Assembly: GCF_020463795.1 (NCBI RefSeq)
Contig: NZ_CP080025.1
Location: 3,717,501-3,781,500 of the forward strand
Direction: 5' to 3'
Source: Echinicola marina
GTDB taxonomy: Bacteria; Bacteroidota; Bacteroidia; Cytophagales; Cyclobacteriaceae
DNA length: 64,000 nt
Under the pieces are notes generated by a model that worked only from the letters and a program-made list of their open reading frames with translations, searched no databases and was not told the DNA's origin. The position numbers and the translations under genes were made by a program. This document shows, in pieces, positions 54,036 to 62,717 of the stretch. Within the stretch, counting starts at the first letter, position 1. Every line of letters starts with the position of its first letter.

Positions 54036-55529
54036 ATGAAAATTCTTAAAAATATAATAATGACAGGATTAGCAGGAGTGGGCCTTTTATTTGCTACGGC
54101 TTCCTGTACAGATAATTTGGAGTTGACTCCGACTAGTATCATTACGGTATCCGGTTTCTGGACTTCGGAGGATAATGCCAAAGGAGCCTTAAACGGCATG
54201 TACGTTCGCTTTAGGGATGAGGCAGCAGATAATCTCTTCATGTGGGGAGAAAGCCGGAGCGGAACGCTTTCCTATGGCCTACAGGCTTCACAGGGATTGG
54301 AGCGGTATTTTGAAAATACTTTGGATCCGAATTTTTCCGGACCTCAATGGCTAAGGATGTACACTGTAATTCATGATGCCAATCTGATCATCAAGTATGT
54401 GCCTGGAATAGATTTTACAGTAGTAGAAGATAAAAACAGGATGTTGGCAGAGGCTTATACCATGAGGGCTTATGCTTATTTCACCATGGCCAAGACATGG
54501 GGTGCAGTGCCATTGGTAACAGCCCCTACAGAAGGGTATGATGCGGAAACTACTTTTAGGGAAAGAGCAGCTGTAGAAGATGTATTTGTACAAATAAAGG
54601 AGGACCTTAATAATGCCTTGTCCCTTTATCCTGATAATTCCCTATCAGTAGGTAAAGCAAGTTGGTCTAAACCAGCCGCGAATGCGCTCAAAGGAGATGT
54701 TTATCTATGGACAGCCAAGAGATTGGATGGAGGAAATGCTGACATTCAAACCGCTTTAACTGCTTTGGAGGAAGCGGATGTAACAGCACTTAGCTTAGAG
54801 GAGAATTTTGATGATATTTTCCGATATGATAATAAAGGAAACGATGAGGTTCTTATGGCCGTACATTTTAGGGATTTGGAATCTGGTACCAATTATAATA
54901 ACAATATGTACATCCCAGATGAACAAATTCCCAATGATGCGAGTTCAGAAGTATTGGAGATCTTGGGACAAGGAGGGGGCCTTAACAGGTGGGGACCTTC
55001 AGCCTTGGTCACATCTGCTTACAGCGCTGAAGATCAAAGAAAGAATGCCACTTTTTTGAATATCACTACTCCTGGCGAGGGAGGACAAATGGAATCCTAT
55101 GCGCGGGTGGTGACCAAGCTGAGAGGTTATGTGGACGCTTCAGGAAGAAGGTTTTTGGATGATGTGGTGATTTATCGATATGCCGATGTGCTGTTGATGA
55201 TTGCAGAGGCAAAAAATGCACTTGGACAGGATCCTTCAGCCGAGATCAATTTGGTAAGACAGCGTGCCTATGGTGATGATTTTGAAGCCCACCGTTTTGT
55301 GGATATGGGAAAAGAGGCCAATGATGAGGCGATTTTACAGGAGCGCTTGCTGGAATTGGCTTTTGAAGGTAAAAGGTGGTGGGACCTGGTCCGCTTTGAC
55401 AAAGCATTTGAGCTGGTTCCTTCTTTACAAGGAAGGGAAAATAGCCAATACTTGTTATTATGGCCTATTTCGCTCAATACCATCAGTTTAAATTCTAAAA
55501 TTACCCAAAACCCAGGTTACGGAAATTAA
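54036..55529 (+). CDS. SusD-like glycan-binding lipoprotein of the sialate PUL
   Basis: The protein has 497 residues from the ATG at 54036, 16 bases after the susC stop; an upstream start that overlaps susC is possible but lacks the signal. Lipobox Cys24 (LLFATASCTDN). SusD features: EAYTMRAYAYFTMAKTWGAVPLVTAPTEGY, SKPAANALKGDVYLWTAKRL, VVIYRYADVLLMIAEAKNALGQ, and ERLLELAFEGKRWWDLVRFDKAF near the end. It is the surface lid and glycan binder of the SusC above. Confidence 0.95.
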   Translation: MKILKNIIMTGLAGVGLLFATASCTDNLELTPTSIITVSGFWTSEDNAKGALNGMYVRFRDEAADNLFMWGESRSGTLSYGLQASQGLERYFENTLDPNFSGPQWLRMYTVIHDANLIIKYVPGIDFTVVEDKNRMLAEAYTMRAYAYFTMAKTWGAVPLVTAPTEGYDAETTFRERAAVEDVFVQIKEDLNNALSLYPDNSLSVGKASWSKPAANALKGDVYLWTAKRLDGGNADIQTALTALEEADVTALSLEENFDDIFRYDNKGNDEVLMAVHFRDLESGTNYNNNMYIPDEQIPNDASSEVLEILGQGGGLNRWGPSALVTSAYSAEDQRKNATFLNITTPGEGGQMESYARVVTKLRGYVDASGRRFLDDVVIYRYADVLLMIAEAKNALGQDPSAEINLVRQRAYGDDFEAHRFVDMGKEANDEAILQERLLELAFEGKRWWDLVRFDKAFELVPSLQGRENSQYLLLWPISLNTISLNSKITQNPGYGN

Positions 55530-55535
55530 ATACCA

Positions 55536-55708
55536 TGAGGCTGTCGCAAATGTGTTAAGTTGTAAGTATTTGGACATTGAACATGTCGTAATGCCGAAAT
55601 GGGAAGCAGGATCATACATGGTATATGAGACTGTCAATCCCTTCTTCGTTGAACCTTCCTTCGGCAGAGAGCTTTGCATTGACTTAATATATATTGAGAC
55701 AGCCTCCA
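55536..55708. repeat. About 172-bp element bounded by GAGGCTGTC inverted ends
   Basis: TGAGGCTGTCGCAA on the left and the complement of GGAGGCTGTCTCAA on the right bound a non-coding stretch inserted between susD and the lyase gene. The terminal motif matches the element at 26422-26591, with nearly equal length but different interior. It may split what was one transcript and carries no obvious promoter. Confidence 0.5.
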
Positions 55709-55727
55709 TTAATCCCTGATTAATATT

Positions 55728-56648
55728 ATGAAATTTGATAAAATAAAAGGACTTGTAGCTGCTACATTCACACCATTCGATCAAAATGGTCAGCTAAATA
55801 CAAGCATGGTGCCGCAACAGGCCAAATCACTGCTAAAGCATCAAATTGCAGGCGCATTTATTGCAGGAACTACTGGTGAAGGAGCTGCGCTCACCTTGGA
55901 AGAAAAATTAGCCCTAATGGCTGCTTGGGCACCATTCTCCAATGGAGACTTTAAGGTAATGGCCATGCTTGGAGGAACCAACCAGGTTGAAGCCATAAGA
56001 CTAGCCGAAAGCGCTCATCAATTGGGACTTTATGGTATTTCACTTACCGCTCCCTATTATATGCGTCCAAATTCGGTACAGCAATTGGTGGATTATTTTG
56101 AGCCTATTGCAGCAGTAGCTCCTGATCAGGCTTTTTATTTTTATCACATTCCCCTTCTCAGCAAGGTGGAACTTCCAATGGAGGAATTTTTGAGAGAAGC
56201 CGGCCTTCGTATTCCTAATTTTGTGGGTATCAAATATACGCATAATGACCTGATGGAATTCAACAGGTGTCTCCGGTTTGCTGGTGGAAAGTACGATATC
56301 CTTTGGGGTTGGGATGAAACCATGCTGGCTGGTTTGGCAATGGGAGCACAGGGAGCAGTGGGGAGTACTTATAATTATGCGGCGCCTCTGTATCAAAGCA
56401 TATTAAAGGCATTTGATGAGAAAGACATCGTATTGGCCAAATCCCTGCAAGAAAAGTCCATAGACCTGATTAGCCTGTTCGGAAAATACGGTGGAGCAGC
56501 CTGTGGGAAGGCTATTATGAAATTATGCGGGTTGAACTGTGGTCAATTCAGACTCCCCGTGAAGCAATTGACTGAGGCGGATTATAGCAGTTTACAATCG
56601 GATTTAGAAAGAATAGGTTTTTTTGAATTTAGTATAAAGACTTTTTAG
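55728..56648 (+). CDS. nanA: N-acetylneuraminate lyase (DHDPS superfamily)
   Basis: The protein has 306 residues, normal for the class I aldolase family. The carboxylate-binding loop G47-T-T-G-E-G52, the catalytic Y139 (AFYFYHIP) and the Schiff-base lysine K169 (VGIKYTHNDLMEF) are all in place, and the YHIP/GIKYT context is that of sialate lyases rather than dihydrodipicolinate synthase. It cleaves N-acetylneuraminate to ManNAc and pyruvate in the cytoplasm. Its neighbours (symporter with mutarotase, sialidase, 2-epimerase) confirm the role. Confidence 0.93.
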   Translation: MKFDKIKGLVAATFTPFDQNGQLNTSMVPQQAKSLLKHQIAGAFIAGTTGEGAALTLEEKLALMAAWAPFSNGDFKVMAMLGGTNQVEAIRLAESAHQLGLYGISLTAPYYMRPNSVQQLVDYFEPIAAVAPDQAFYFYHIPLLSKVELPMEEFLREAGLRIPNFVGIKYTHNDLMEFNRCLRFAGGKYDILWGWDETMLAGLAMGAQGAVGSTYNYAAPLYQSILKAFDEKDIVLAKSLQEKSIDLISLFGKYGGAACGKAIMKLCGLNCGQFRLPVKQLTEADYSSLQSDLERIGFFEFSIKTF

Positions 56649-56693
56649 TCTTAAAAACGCTCAAAACTGAAAGGACCAATTAATTAGTTGTTC

Positions 56694-59402
56694 ATGAAAT
56701 CAAGTGTCTATATAAGTTGTATTCTAGTTTTTTTGTTTTGCGGGATAAATGTCCTTGGGCAAAGCTTTTCCAATGGTAATTTGGGAAGTTTTGCCTATGG
56801 GACATTACCTGAATTACCAGCAGAAAATGAAGGAGGGCCATCTTTGGGTCAAGCTGGTATGTTTGCAGGAGTTCATGAAGACGTATTGATCCTAGCTGGT
56901 GGTGCCAATTTTCCAGGTACAGCACCCTGGAAGGGAGGGACCAAGTATTATTCACAAAAAGTTCATGTGCTGGAGAAATCGAACGGGACATACCGTTGGG
57001 TAAAAGGCATCAACCTGCAATTGGCAACGCCCGTAGCCTATGGCACGAGTATTAGCACACCTGAGGGGCTTTTGTGTATAGGTGGGCAAAATCAAGATTC
57101 TGTTTTCAAAGAAGTTTTTCTATTAAAATGGAATAGTGAAAGTAGGCAGGTTGAACTCCAGTTTTTACCTGATTTACCTTTGGCACTCTGTAATGCCGCT
57201 GGCGGCTTAATTGGCAATCGGGTTTTTTTGGCAGGAGGAGAAGGTAAGGAAGTTTCTAACGCTTTTTTGAGTTTAGATCTGGAAGAAGAAAAACTGATAT
57301 GGGAGCAGCTAACAAGCTGGCCAGGAGAGGCCCGTTCCCACGCGATGGCAGCCGTCCAAAGTAATGGAGAATATGAGTGTTTTTATTTTTTTGGAGGAAG
57401 AAATAAGAAGGGAAATGGCATCAGTGACTTATACAGCAATGCCTTTTGTTATGATCCAATCAGGGCAGAATGGAAAAAAATTAGTCCGCTGCAGGATGGA
57501 AATGGGCAGGTATTGAGCTTTTCTGCCGGTACAGCAGCGGCACAGGGAGCAGGTCATATTGTATTTTATGGAGGGGTAAAGGGAGAAACCTTTAATCAAC
57601 TGGAGCATTATGCAGCAATACTTAAGTCTGCTACCGATAGCTTGACTATAAGTCAAATAATTGAGCAAAGGGATTCGGTTTTAGAAAACCATTCAGGATT
57701 TGATCAAAGTGTTTTATTGTACCATACGGTGACGGACAGCTGGCAAAATATGGGGGAATTGCCGTTCAAAACACCGGTGACTACCACTGCTGTAAAATGG
57801 GGGACGGATGTGATCCTACCTTCAGGGGAAATTGCCCCAGGGATTAGAACGCCGGAAATCCACAAGGTGGCTTTTGAAAAGGAAGCGGCCTTTGGTTGGA
57901 TCAATTATACCGTCTTGGGGATATATTTAGCTGCTTTGGTCTTGATGGGAATCTTGATTTCCGGTAAGCAGCATTCCACTGATGATTTCTTTAAAGCTGG
58001 TGGTAGGGTGCCATGGTGGGCTGCAGGAATCAGTATTTTTGGCACACAGTTAAGTGCCATTACATTCATGGCTATCCCTGCTAAAACTTTTTCTACGGAT
58101 TGGACTTTATTTTTCCTACTAATGACCATTATCATGGTGGCTCCGGTGATCATTTATATCTTTTTACCCTTTTTTAGGAGATTGAATATCACCACGGCCT
58201 ATGAATATTTAGAATTGCGATACAATAGAATGGTTCGATTGGTGGGAAGTCTGATATATATTGGTCTGCAATTAGGGAGGTTGGGGATAGTGCTATTATT
58301 GCCTTCATTGGCACTATCGGTAGTTACGGGCATTGATGTGAGCCTGTGTATTTTGATCATGGGCTTACTAAGTGTACTGTATACAGTATTAGGAGGAATA
58401 GAGGCGGTGATATGGACAGATGTGATTCAGGTGGTCGTACTATTGGGAGGAGCGATGGTTTGTTTGGCTTTTATATTTGTTGAAATCAATGAAAGCCCGG
58501 GGGACTTATGGGCGATGATACAGGATAATAACAAAACCAAGATCTTCGATATGGACTTTGACTTTACGGGGACAAGTTTTTGGGTAGTGCTTATTGGGGG
58601 AATAGCTTCCAATATTGTCCAATATGGAAGTGATCAGACTGTGATTCAGCGGTATCTGACGACAAAGGATGAAAAAACGGCTGCCAATGGCATCGCAACG
58701 GGAGCATTGATGGCCCTTCCATCTGCCTTGATATTCTTTAGTATTGGGACAGCTCTTTATTTGTTTTATAAGTTGCACCCGGCAGAACTTAGTCCAGCAG
58801 TCCAAAATGCGGATAGTATATTCCCCTTTTATATTGTCACTCAATTGCCACAAGGGATTTCTGGGTTGTTGATCGCGGCGGTTTTTGCTGCGGCCATGTC
58901 CAGTTTGGACAGTAGCATGAATTCCGTGGCCACGGTGGTGACCACGGATTTTTATAAGCAGCTTTTCCCAAAAGATAACCAAGGAAAAAATACTTTGGGA
59001 TTTGCGAGATGGGTGACCGTTATTGTAGGAGTGTTTGGGACAGGCTTTGCATTGATTATGGCCAGTTTGGGTCTGCCATCGCTTTGGGATCAGTTTAATA
59101 TGATCATAGGTCTCTTTGCTGGGGGCTTGGGCGGTATATTTTTGATTGGGATGCTTTCCAAAAAGGTAAATGGAAAAGGGGCTTTGTTGGGACTTTTGTT
59201 AAGTGCGGTGGTGCAAGTTACGGTGAAATATTCAAGTGATTTGAGTATCCATTTATATGCCCTTACGGGTTTAATAAGTGCCATGTTATGCAGTTATTTA
59301 TGCAGTTATTTATTTGATGATCAGAAGGATTTGACAGGTTTGACTATTCATACATTAGGCAAGGAAAAATTGTCACATAAAGAGGAACTAGAAAAAGTGT
59401 GA
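56694..59402 (+). CDS. Sialate mutarotase (kelch) fused to sodium:solute symporter
   Basis: The protein has 902 residues from the ATG at 56694. After a signal segment (ISCILVFLFCGINVLGQ) the first 390 residues form a kelch-type propeller of the cyclically permuted mutarotase/NanM kind (QAGMFAGVHEDVLILAGGANFPGTAPWKGGTKYYS ... FLAGGEGKEVSNAF ... FYFFGGRNKKGNGISDLY). From about residue 400 on it is an SSS transporter (STDDFFKAGGRVPWWAAGISIFGTQLSAITFMAIPAKTF ... SSLDSSMNSVATVVTTDFYKQLFP). The periplasmic domain would convert the alpha anomer of sialic acid to the form imported by the membrane part. Fusions of this type are known in Bacteroidota; the linkage here is plain from sequence. Confidence 0.93.
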   Translation: MKSSVYISCILVFLFCGINVLGQSFSNGNLGSFAYGTLPELPAENEGGPSLGQAGMFAGVHEDVLILAGGANFPGTAPWKGGTKYYSQKVHVLEKSNGTYRWVKGINLQLATPVAYGTSISTPEGLLCIGGQNQDSVFKEVFLLKWNSESRQVELQFLPDLPLALCNAAGGLIGNRVFLAGGEGKEVSNAFLSLDLEEEKLIWEQLTSWPGEARSHAMAAVQSNGEYECFYFFGGRNKKGNGISDLYSNAFCYDPIRAEWKKISPLQDGNGQVLSFSAGTAAAQGAGHIVFYGGVKGETFNQLEHYAAILKSATDSLTISQIIEQRDSVLENHSGFDQSVLLYHTVTDSWQNMGELPFKTPVTTTAVKWGTDVILPSGEIAPGIRTPEIHKVAFEKEAAFGWINYTVLGIYLAALVLMGILISGKQHSTDDFFKAGGRVPWWAAGISIFGTQLSAITFMAIPAKTFSTDWTLFFLLMTIIMVAPVIIYIFLPFFRRLNITTAYEYLELRYNRMVRLVGSLIYIGLQLGRLGIVLLLPSLALSVVTGIDVSLCILIMGLLSVLYTVLGGIEAVIWTDVIQVVVLLGGAMVCLAFIFVEINESPGDLWAMIQDNNKTKIFDMDFDFTGTSFWVVLIGGIASNIVQYGSDQTVIQRYLTTKDEKTAANGIATGALMALPSALIFFSIGTALYLFYKLHPAELSPAVQNADSIFPFYIVTQLPQGISGLLIAAVFAAAMSSLDSSMNSVATVVTTDFYKQLFPKDNQGKNTLGFARWVTVIVGVFGTGFALIMASLGLPSLWDQFNMIIGLFAGGLGGIFLIGMLSKKVNGKGALLGLLLSAVVQVTVKYSSDLSIHLYALTGLISAMLCSYLCSYLFDDQKDLTGLTIHTLGKEKLSHKEELEKV

Positions 59403-59426
59403 AGTTGAAATTAACTATTCAAAATA

Positions 59427-60995
59427 ATGATTAAACACAAGGAAATTAACAGTGCCCTATTGGCTGGTTTTTTATTGTTCATGTTTTTGACAGGCTGCGC
59501 CGGTTTGTATCCAAGTCAAGAAAATGAAATTAGGGTACAGGCAGAGCAGCACTATATCCCAGTGCTCAAAGGGAGAAATAACGATGTGGTTTCTTTGACA
59601 TTTGACCTGCAGGAAGAACAGCGGTTAAAGGAATTAACATTCCATATCGAAGGGGCTCATGTTTTGGAATCTTTGCTGGTTTATGAAGTCACGGGTGAAG
59701 GGAAAGCTGTTCAGCGGTCACCAGTGGCTGCATTGGTAGAGGTGGGCAAGAATGCAAAAATAAAGTTGGACAATGTTTTTGCAGCAGGATCCCACAAGCT
59801 CTTGATCAATGTTCAGCCCAAAGAGGAAGCTTCTTTATTGGAACAATTTCATATAAGCCCAAGCAAGGTAGCATTTGAGAAGGCCGAGACTATTCTTCAG
59901 CCCTTTGAAGAAAATCGATCTTTTAGATTGGCAACTAGTCTGAGGACTGCAGGGGATGATGGTATAGCTGCTTATCGTATTCCAGGACTGGCAACTACGG
60001 TCAAGGGTTCTTTGATCGCTGTTTATGATGCTAGATATAATAGTTCTGTGGATCTTCAGGAAGATATAGATGTGGGGATGAGTAGAAGTACAGATGGTGG
60101 AAAAAGCTGGGAGCCTATGAAAATCATTATGGATATGGGGGAATGGGGTGGAAAGCCTCAAATAGAAAACGGAATAGGCGATCCGGCTGTATTGGTGGAC
60201 CATAGTGACAATACCATCTATGTGGCAGCCTTGTGGGCACATGGAAAACCGGGGGAAAGAGCGTGGTTCAGTTCTGGAGAAGGCTTTAGTCCAGAAGAAA
60301 CTGGCCAGTTGATATTGGTGAAAAGCGAAGATGATGGGCAGACTTGGTCCCCGCCTATCAATATAACCTCGCAGATTAAGAAAAAGGAATGGAAACTGAT
60401 GTTTAACGGTCCTGGAAAAGGGATCACCATGAGGGATGGTACTTTGGTTTTTGCAGGCCAGTTTAAGGATGAAAATGATATGCCCCACAGCACCATTATT
60501 TACAGCAAGGATAAAGGAGAAACCTGGCAGATTGGAACTGGTGCCAAGTCCAATACTACTGAGGCTCAGGTAGTGGAATTAAATGATGGTAGTTTGATGC
60601 TTAATATGCGGGATAACCGTGGAGGGGCGCGTTCTGTATCCATTACCAAAGATATGGGGAAGACATGGGAAGAGCATGGTTCCAGCAGGTCTGCCTTGCC
60701 TGAACCCGTTTGTATGGCCAGTTTGATCACTTTTCCGGAAAATAGGGTAGAGAAAGATGCCCCCAAATTATTCTTTTCTAATCCTGCTGTTACTGATGGT
60801 AGGTACAATATGACCATTAAAGAGAGCAGTGATCAAGGCTTGACTTGGTCAAAAGGCTTATTGCTGGATGCTGGAAAGGGCTGGGGCTACTCTTGCCTTA
60901 CCGTGATTGATGAAGATCATTTAGGAATTCTTTATGAAAGTAGTCAGGCGCATATGACCTTTCAGATAATTCCCATTAAAGAGTTAGGCTTATGA
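59427..60995 (+). CDS. nanH: Exo-sialidase, GH33, surface or periplasmic lipoprotein
   Basis: The protein has 522 residues with a lipobox at Cys24 (MFLTGC). Residues 30-155 form a beta-rich N-terminal domain as in Bacteroides sialidases. The catalytic propeller begins with Y183-R-I-P186, R184 being the first residue of the arginine triad. Asp boxes are seen as STDGGKSWE, SEDDGQTWS, SKDKGETWQ, TKDMGKTWE and SSDQGLTWS. It removes terminal sialic acid from glycans. The stop codon overlaps the ATG of the sulfatase downstream by 4 bases (60992-60995), so they are translationally coupled. Confidence 0.96.
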   Translation: MIKHKEINSALLAGFLLFMFLTGCAGLYPSQENEIRVQAEQHYIPVLKGRNNDVVSLTFDLQEEQRLKELTFHIEGAHVLESLLVYEVTGEGKAVQRSPVAALVEVGKNAKIKLDNVFAAGSHKLLINVQPKEEASLLEQFHISPSKVAFEKAETILQPFEENRSFRLATSLRTAGDDGIAAYRIPGLATTVKGSLIAVYDARYNSSVDLQEDIDVGMSRSTDGGKSWEPMKIIMDMGEWGGKPQIENGIGDPAVLVDHSDNTIYVAALWAHGKPGERAWFSSGEGFSPEETGQLILVKSEDDGQTWSPPINITSQIKKKEWKLMFNGPGKGITMRDGTLVFAGQFKDENDMPHSTIIYSKDKGETWQIGTGAKSNTTEAQVVELNDGSLMLNMRDNRGGARSVSITKDMGKTWEEHGSSRSALPEPVCMASLITFPENRVEKDAPKLFFSNPAVTDGRYNMTIKESSDQGLTWSKGLLLDAGKGWGYSCLTVIDEDHLGILYESSQAHMTFQIIPIKELGL

Positions 60996-62527
60996 TACCT
61001 TTTAATTTTAGTAAGTTGATCCCTTGTGGATGGTTATGTATTGCCTTGGTCTTTTTTTCATGTTCAAAGGAGAGAAAAAATGGACAGACCACTGCTCAGG
61101 CCAGTAAGCCCAATATTCTATTCATTGTATCGGAGGATAATGGGCCTGAACTGGGTTGCTATGGAAACACCAATGTAAGCACCCCTCATATTGATCGGTT
61201 GGCAAAGGAAGGGGTGAAATTTGAGCATGCTTTTGTCACTTATTCTGTATGTAGTCCTTCCAGGGCTACATTGTTTACCGGCTTATATAGTCATCAGAAT
61301 GGACAGATCGGACTAGCCACACATAAATTCAGTATGTATGATTCACTCAAAACCTTGCCTACTTATTTGAAGGAGGTAGGCTATAAGACGGGAATTATCG
61401 GAAAACTACATGTGAACCCCGCCGCTAGTTTTTTCTGGGACTATGAGGAAATAAAGGGCTCAAATTTTGAAAAGAAAAACCTTGGTGATTATACCTCTAA
61501 AGCACTGGAGTTTATAGAAGCAGGTCCTGACAAGCCGTTTTTCCTTATGGTGAATTTTCCTGATGCTCATTTTCCTTTGCAAAGGCAAGTTGATGGGCTT
61601 CCAGAAAATCCCTTGGATGCAGATGATATTGATGGGGTTTTGCCTTTTATGGGCTTGGAAAGTCCAAGGTTGAGAGAGTTTACGGCCAATTATTATAACA
61701 GCATGAACAGATTGGATATAGGCGTGGGAATGCTTATGGATAAGATGGCAGAGAAAAATTTATTGGATAATACCATTATCATCTACATGGGGGACCATGG
61801 TCCTCAGTTTTCAAGGGCCAAATGTTCCAATTATGAAGCTGGTTTGCGAGTTCCTTTGATCATAAAAAATCCATTCACCCCCAAATCCGCTGGTTTGGTT
61901 AGGAAGGAGTTGATTTCTTCTGTGGATATATTTCCGACCATTCTGGATATAGCTGGCGTGAAACAGCCTGATGGGCTATCGGGCAAATCTATTATGCCCT
62001 TATTGCAAGCTGATATAAAGGGGGAATGGAGAGATTATGTATTTGCAGGCGGAAATGGTTCTACCTCTATGTTTTTTTATCCGAGGAGAAGTGTGAGAAA
62101 TCAGCGGTATAAATTGATTCAAAACTTATTGTATACTAGGGAAAACCCGAAATATTTATTTTATGCCAATCATCTCAATGAACATTTTGCTGGTGGAGTG
62201 GAAGAAACAGAGCTTGAAAATGCAATTCCAAGGGTGAAAGCAGCCTACGCAACTTGGAAACAACCTCCGGAATTTGAGTTATATGATCTTCAAAACGATC
62301 CCTATGAGTTTAACAACTTGATTGATGAAGGTGATTTTCAAATGGTAAAAGAAGAATTAATAGCGGCTTTGAAGAATTGGCAAATCGAAACAAATGACCC
62401 TTTGGCAAAACCCGAAGTTTTACAGCGATTTGTAGCAGAAATGGATTCGGTAAACGCCAACTATCCGAATCATTCCTACACAAAAGTTAAGGGCTTCAAG
62501 TGGAATTACCTGAAATATTTCAAATAG
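60992..62527 (+). CDS. S1 family sulfatase coupled to sialidase
   Basis: The protein has 511 residues with a lipoprotein-type signal (LCIALVFFSC). The formylglycine motif is C87-S-P-S-R91; metal-site residues lie in IVSEDNGPELGCYG and YMGDHGPQ. The overall pattern (SEDNGPELGCYGN, YSVCSPSRATLFTGLY, HQNGQIGL) resembles sulfamidase/heparan N-sulfatase-like members of the S1 family. The 4-base overlap with the sialidase gene argues that the enzyme acts on the same glycan, so either sialic acid itself or a neighbouring sugar is sulfated. Substrate assignment is inference. Confidence 0.92.
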   Translation: MIPFNFSKLIPCGWLCIALVFFSCSKERKNGQTTAQASKPNILFIVSEDNGPELGCYGNTNVSTPHIDRLAKEGVKFEHAFVTYSVCSPSRATLFTGLYSHQNGQIGLATHKFSMYDSLKTLPTYLKEVGYKTGIIGKLHVNPAASFFWDYEEIKGSNFEKKNLGDYTSKALEFIEAGPDKPFFLMVNFPDAHFPLQRQVDGLPENPLDADDIDGVLPFMGLESPRLREFTANYYNSMNRLDIGVGMLMDKMAEKNLLDNTIIIYMGDHGPQFSRAKCSNYEAGLRVPLIIKNPFTPKSAGLVRKELISSVDIFPTILDIAGVKQPDGLSGKSIMPLLQADIKGEWRDYVFAGGNGSTSMFFYPRRSVRNQRYKLIQNLLYTRENPKYLFYANHLNEHFAGGVEETELENAIPRVKAAYATWKQPPEFELYDLQNDPYEFNNLIDEGDFQMVKEELIAALKNWQIETNDPLAKPEVLQRFVAEMDSVNANYPNHSYTKVKGFKWNYLKYFK

Positions 62528-62717
62528 CACTAAAGTAAACCAACTTTCTAAAATTAGTTATTGGCTAGCACCTTCCCTTATTCAAGGGGATTGGGAAAAA
62601 GGCAGGAAGTCTCTTGACCAGTGTTTGGGTTAAAAACATCTGGGGGAATTCCTATGTCCTAAGTTTAGGATTTCTTTACGACCCCTTCAATCATCAATCG
62701 AAACAAAATTATATAAA

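Noticed and set aside
53582-54241. A 219-residue frame antisense to the susC/susD junction
   Set aside because: It spans two well-supported sense genes and has no domain.
59835-60488. A 217-residue frame antisense to the sialidase
   Set aside because: It is a shadow of the sialidase gene; composition is erratic and the sense strand has clear catalytic motifs.
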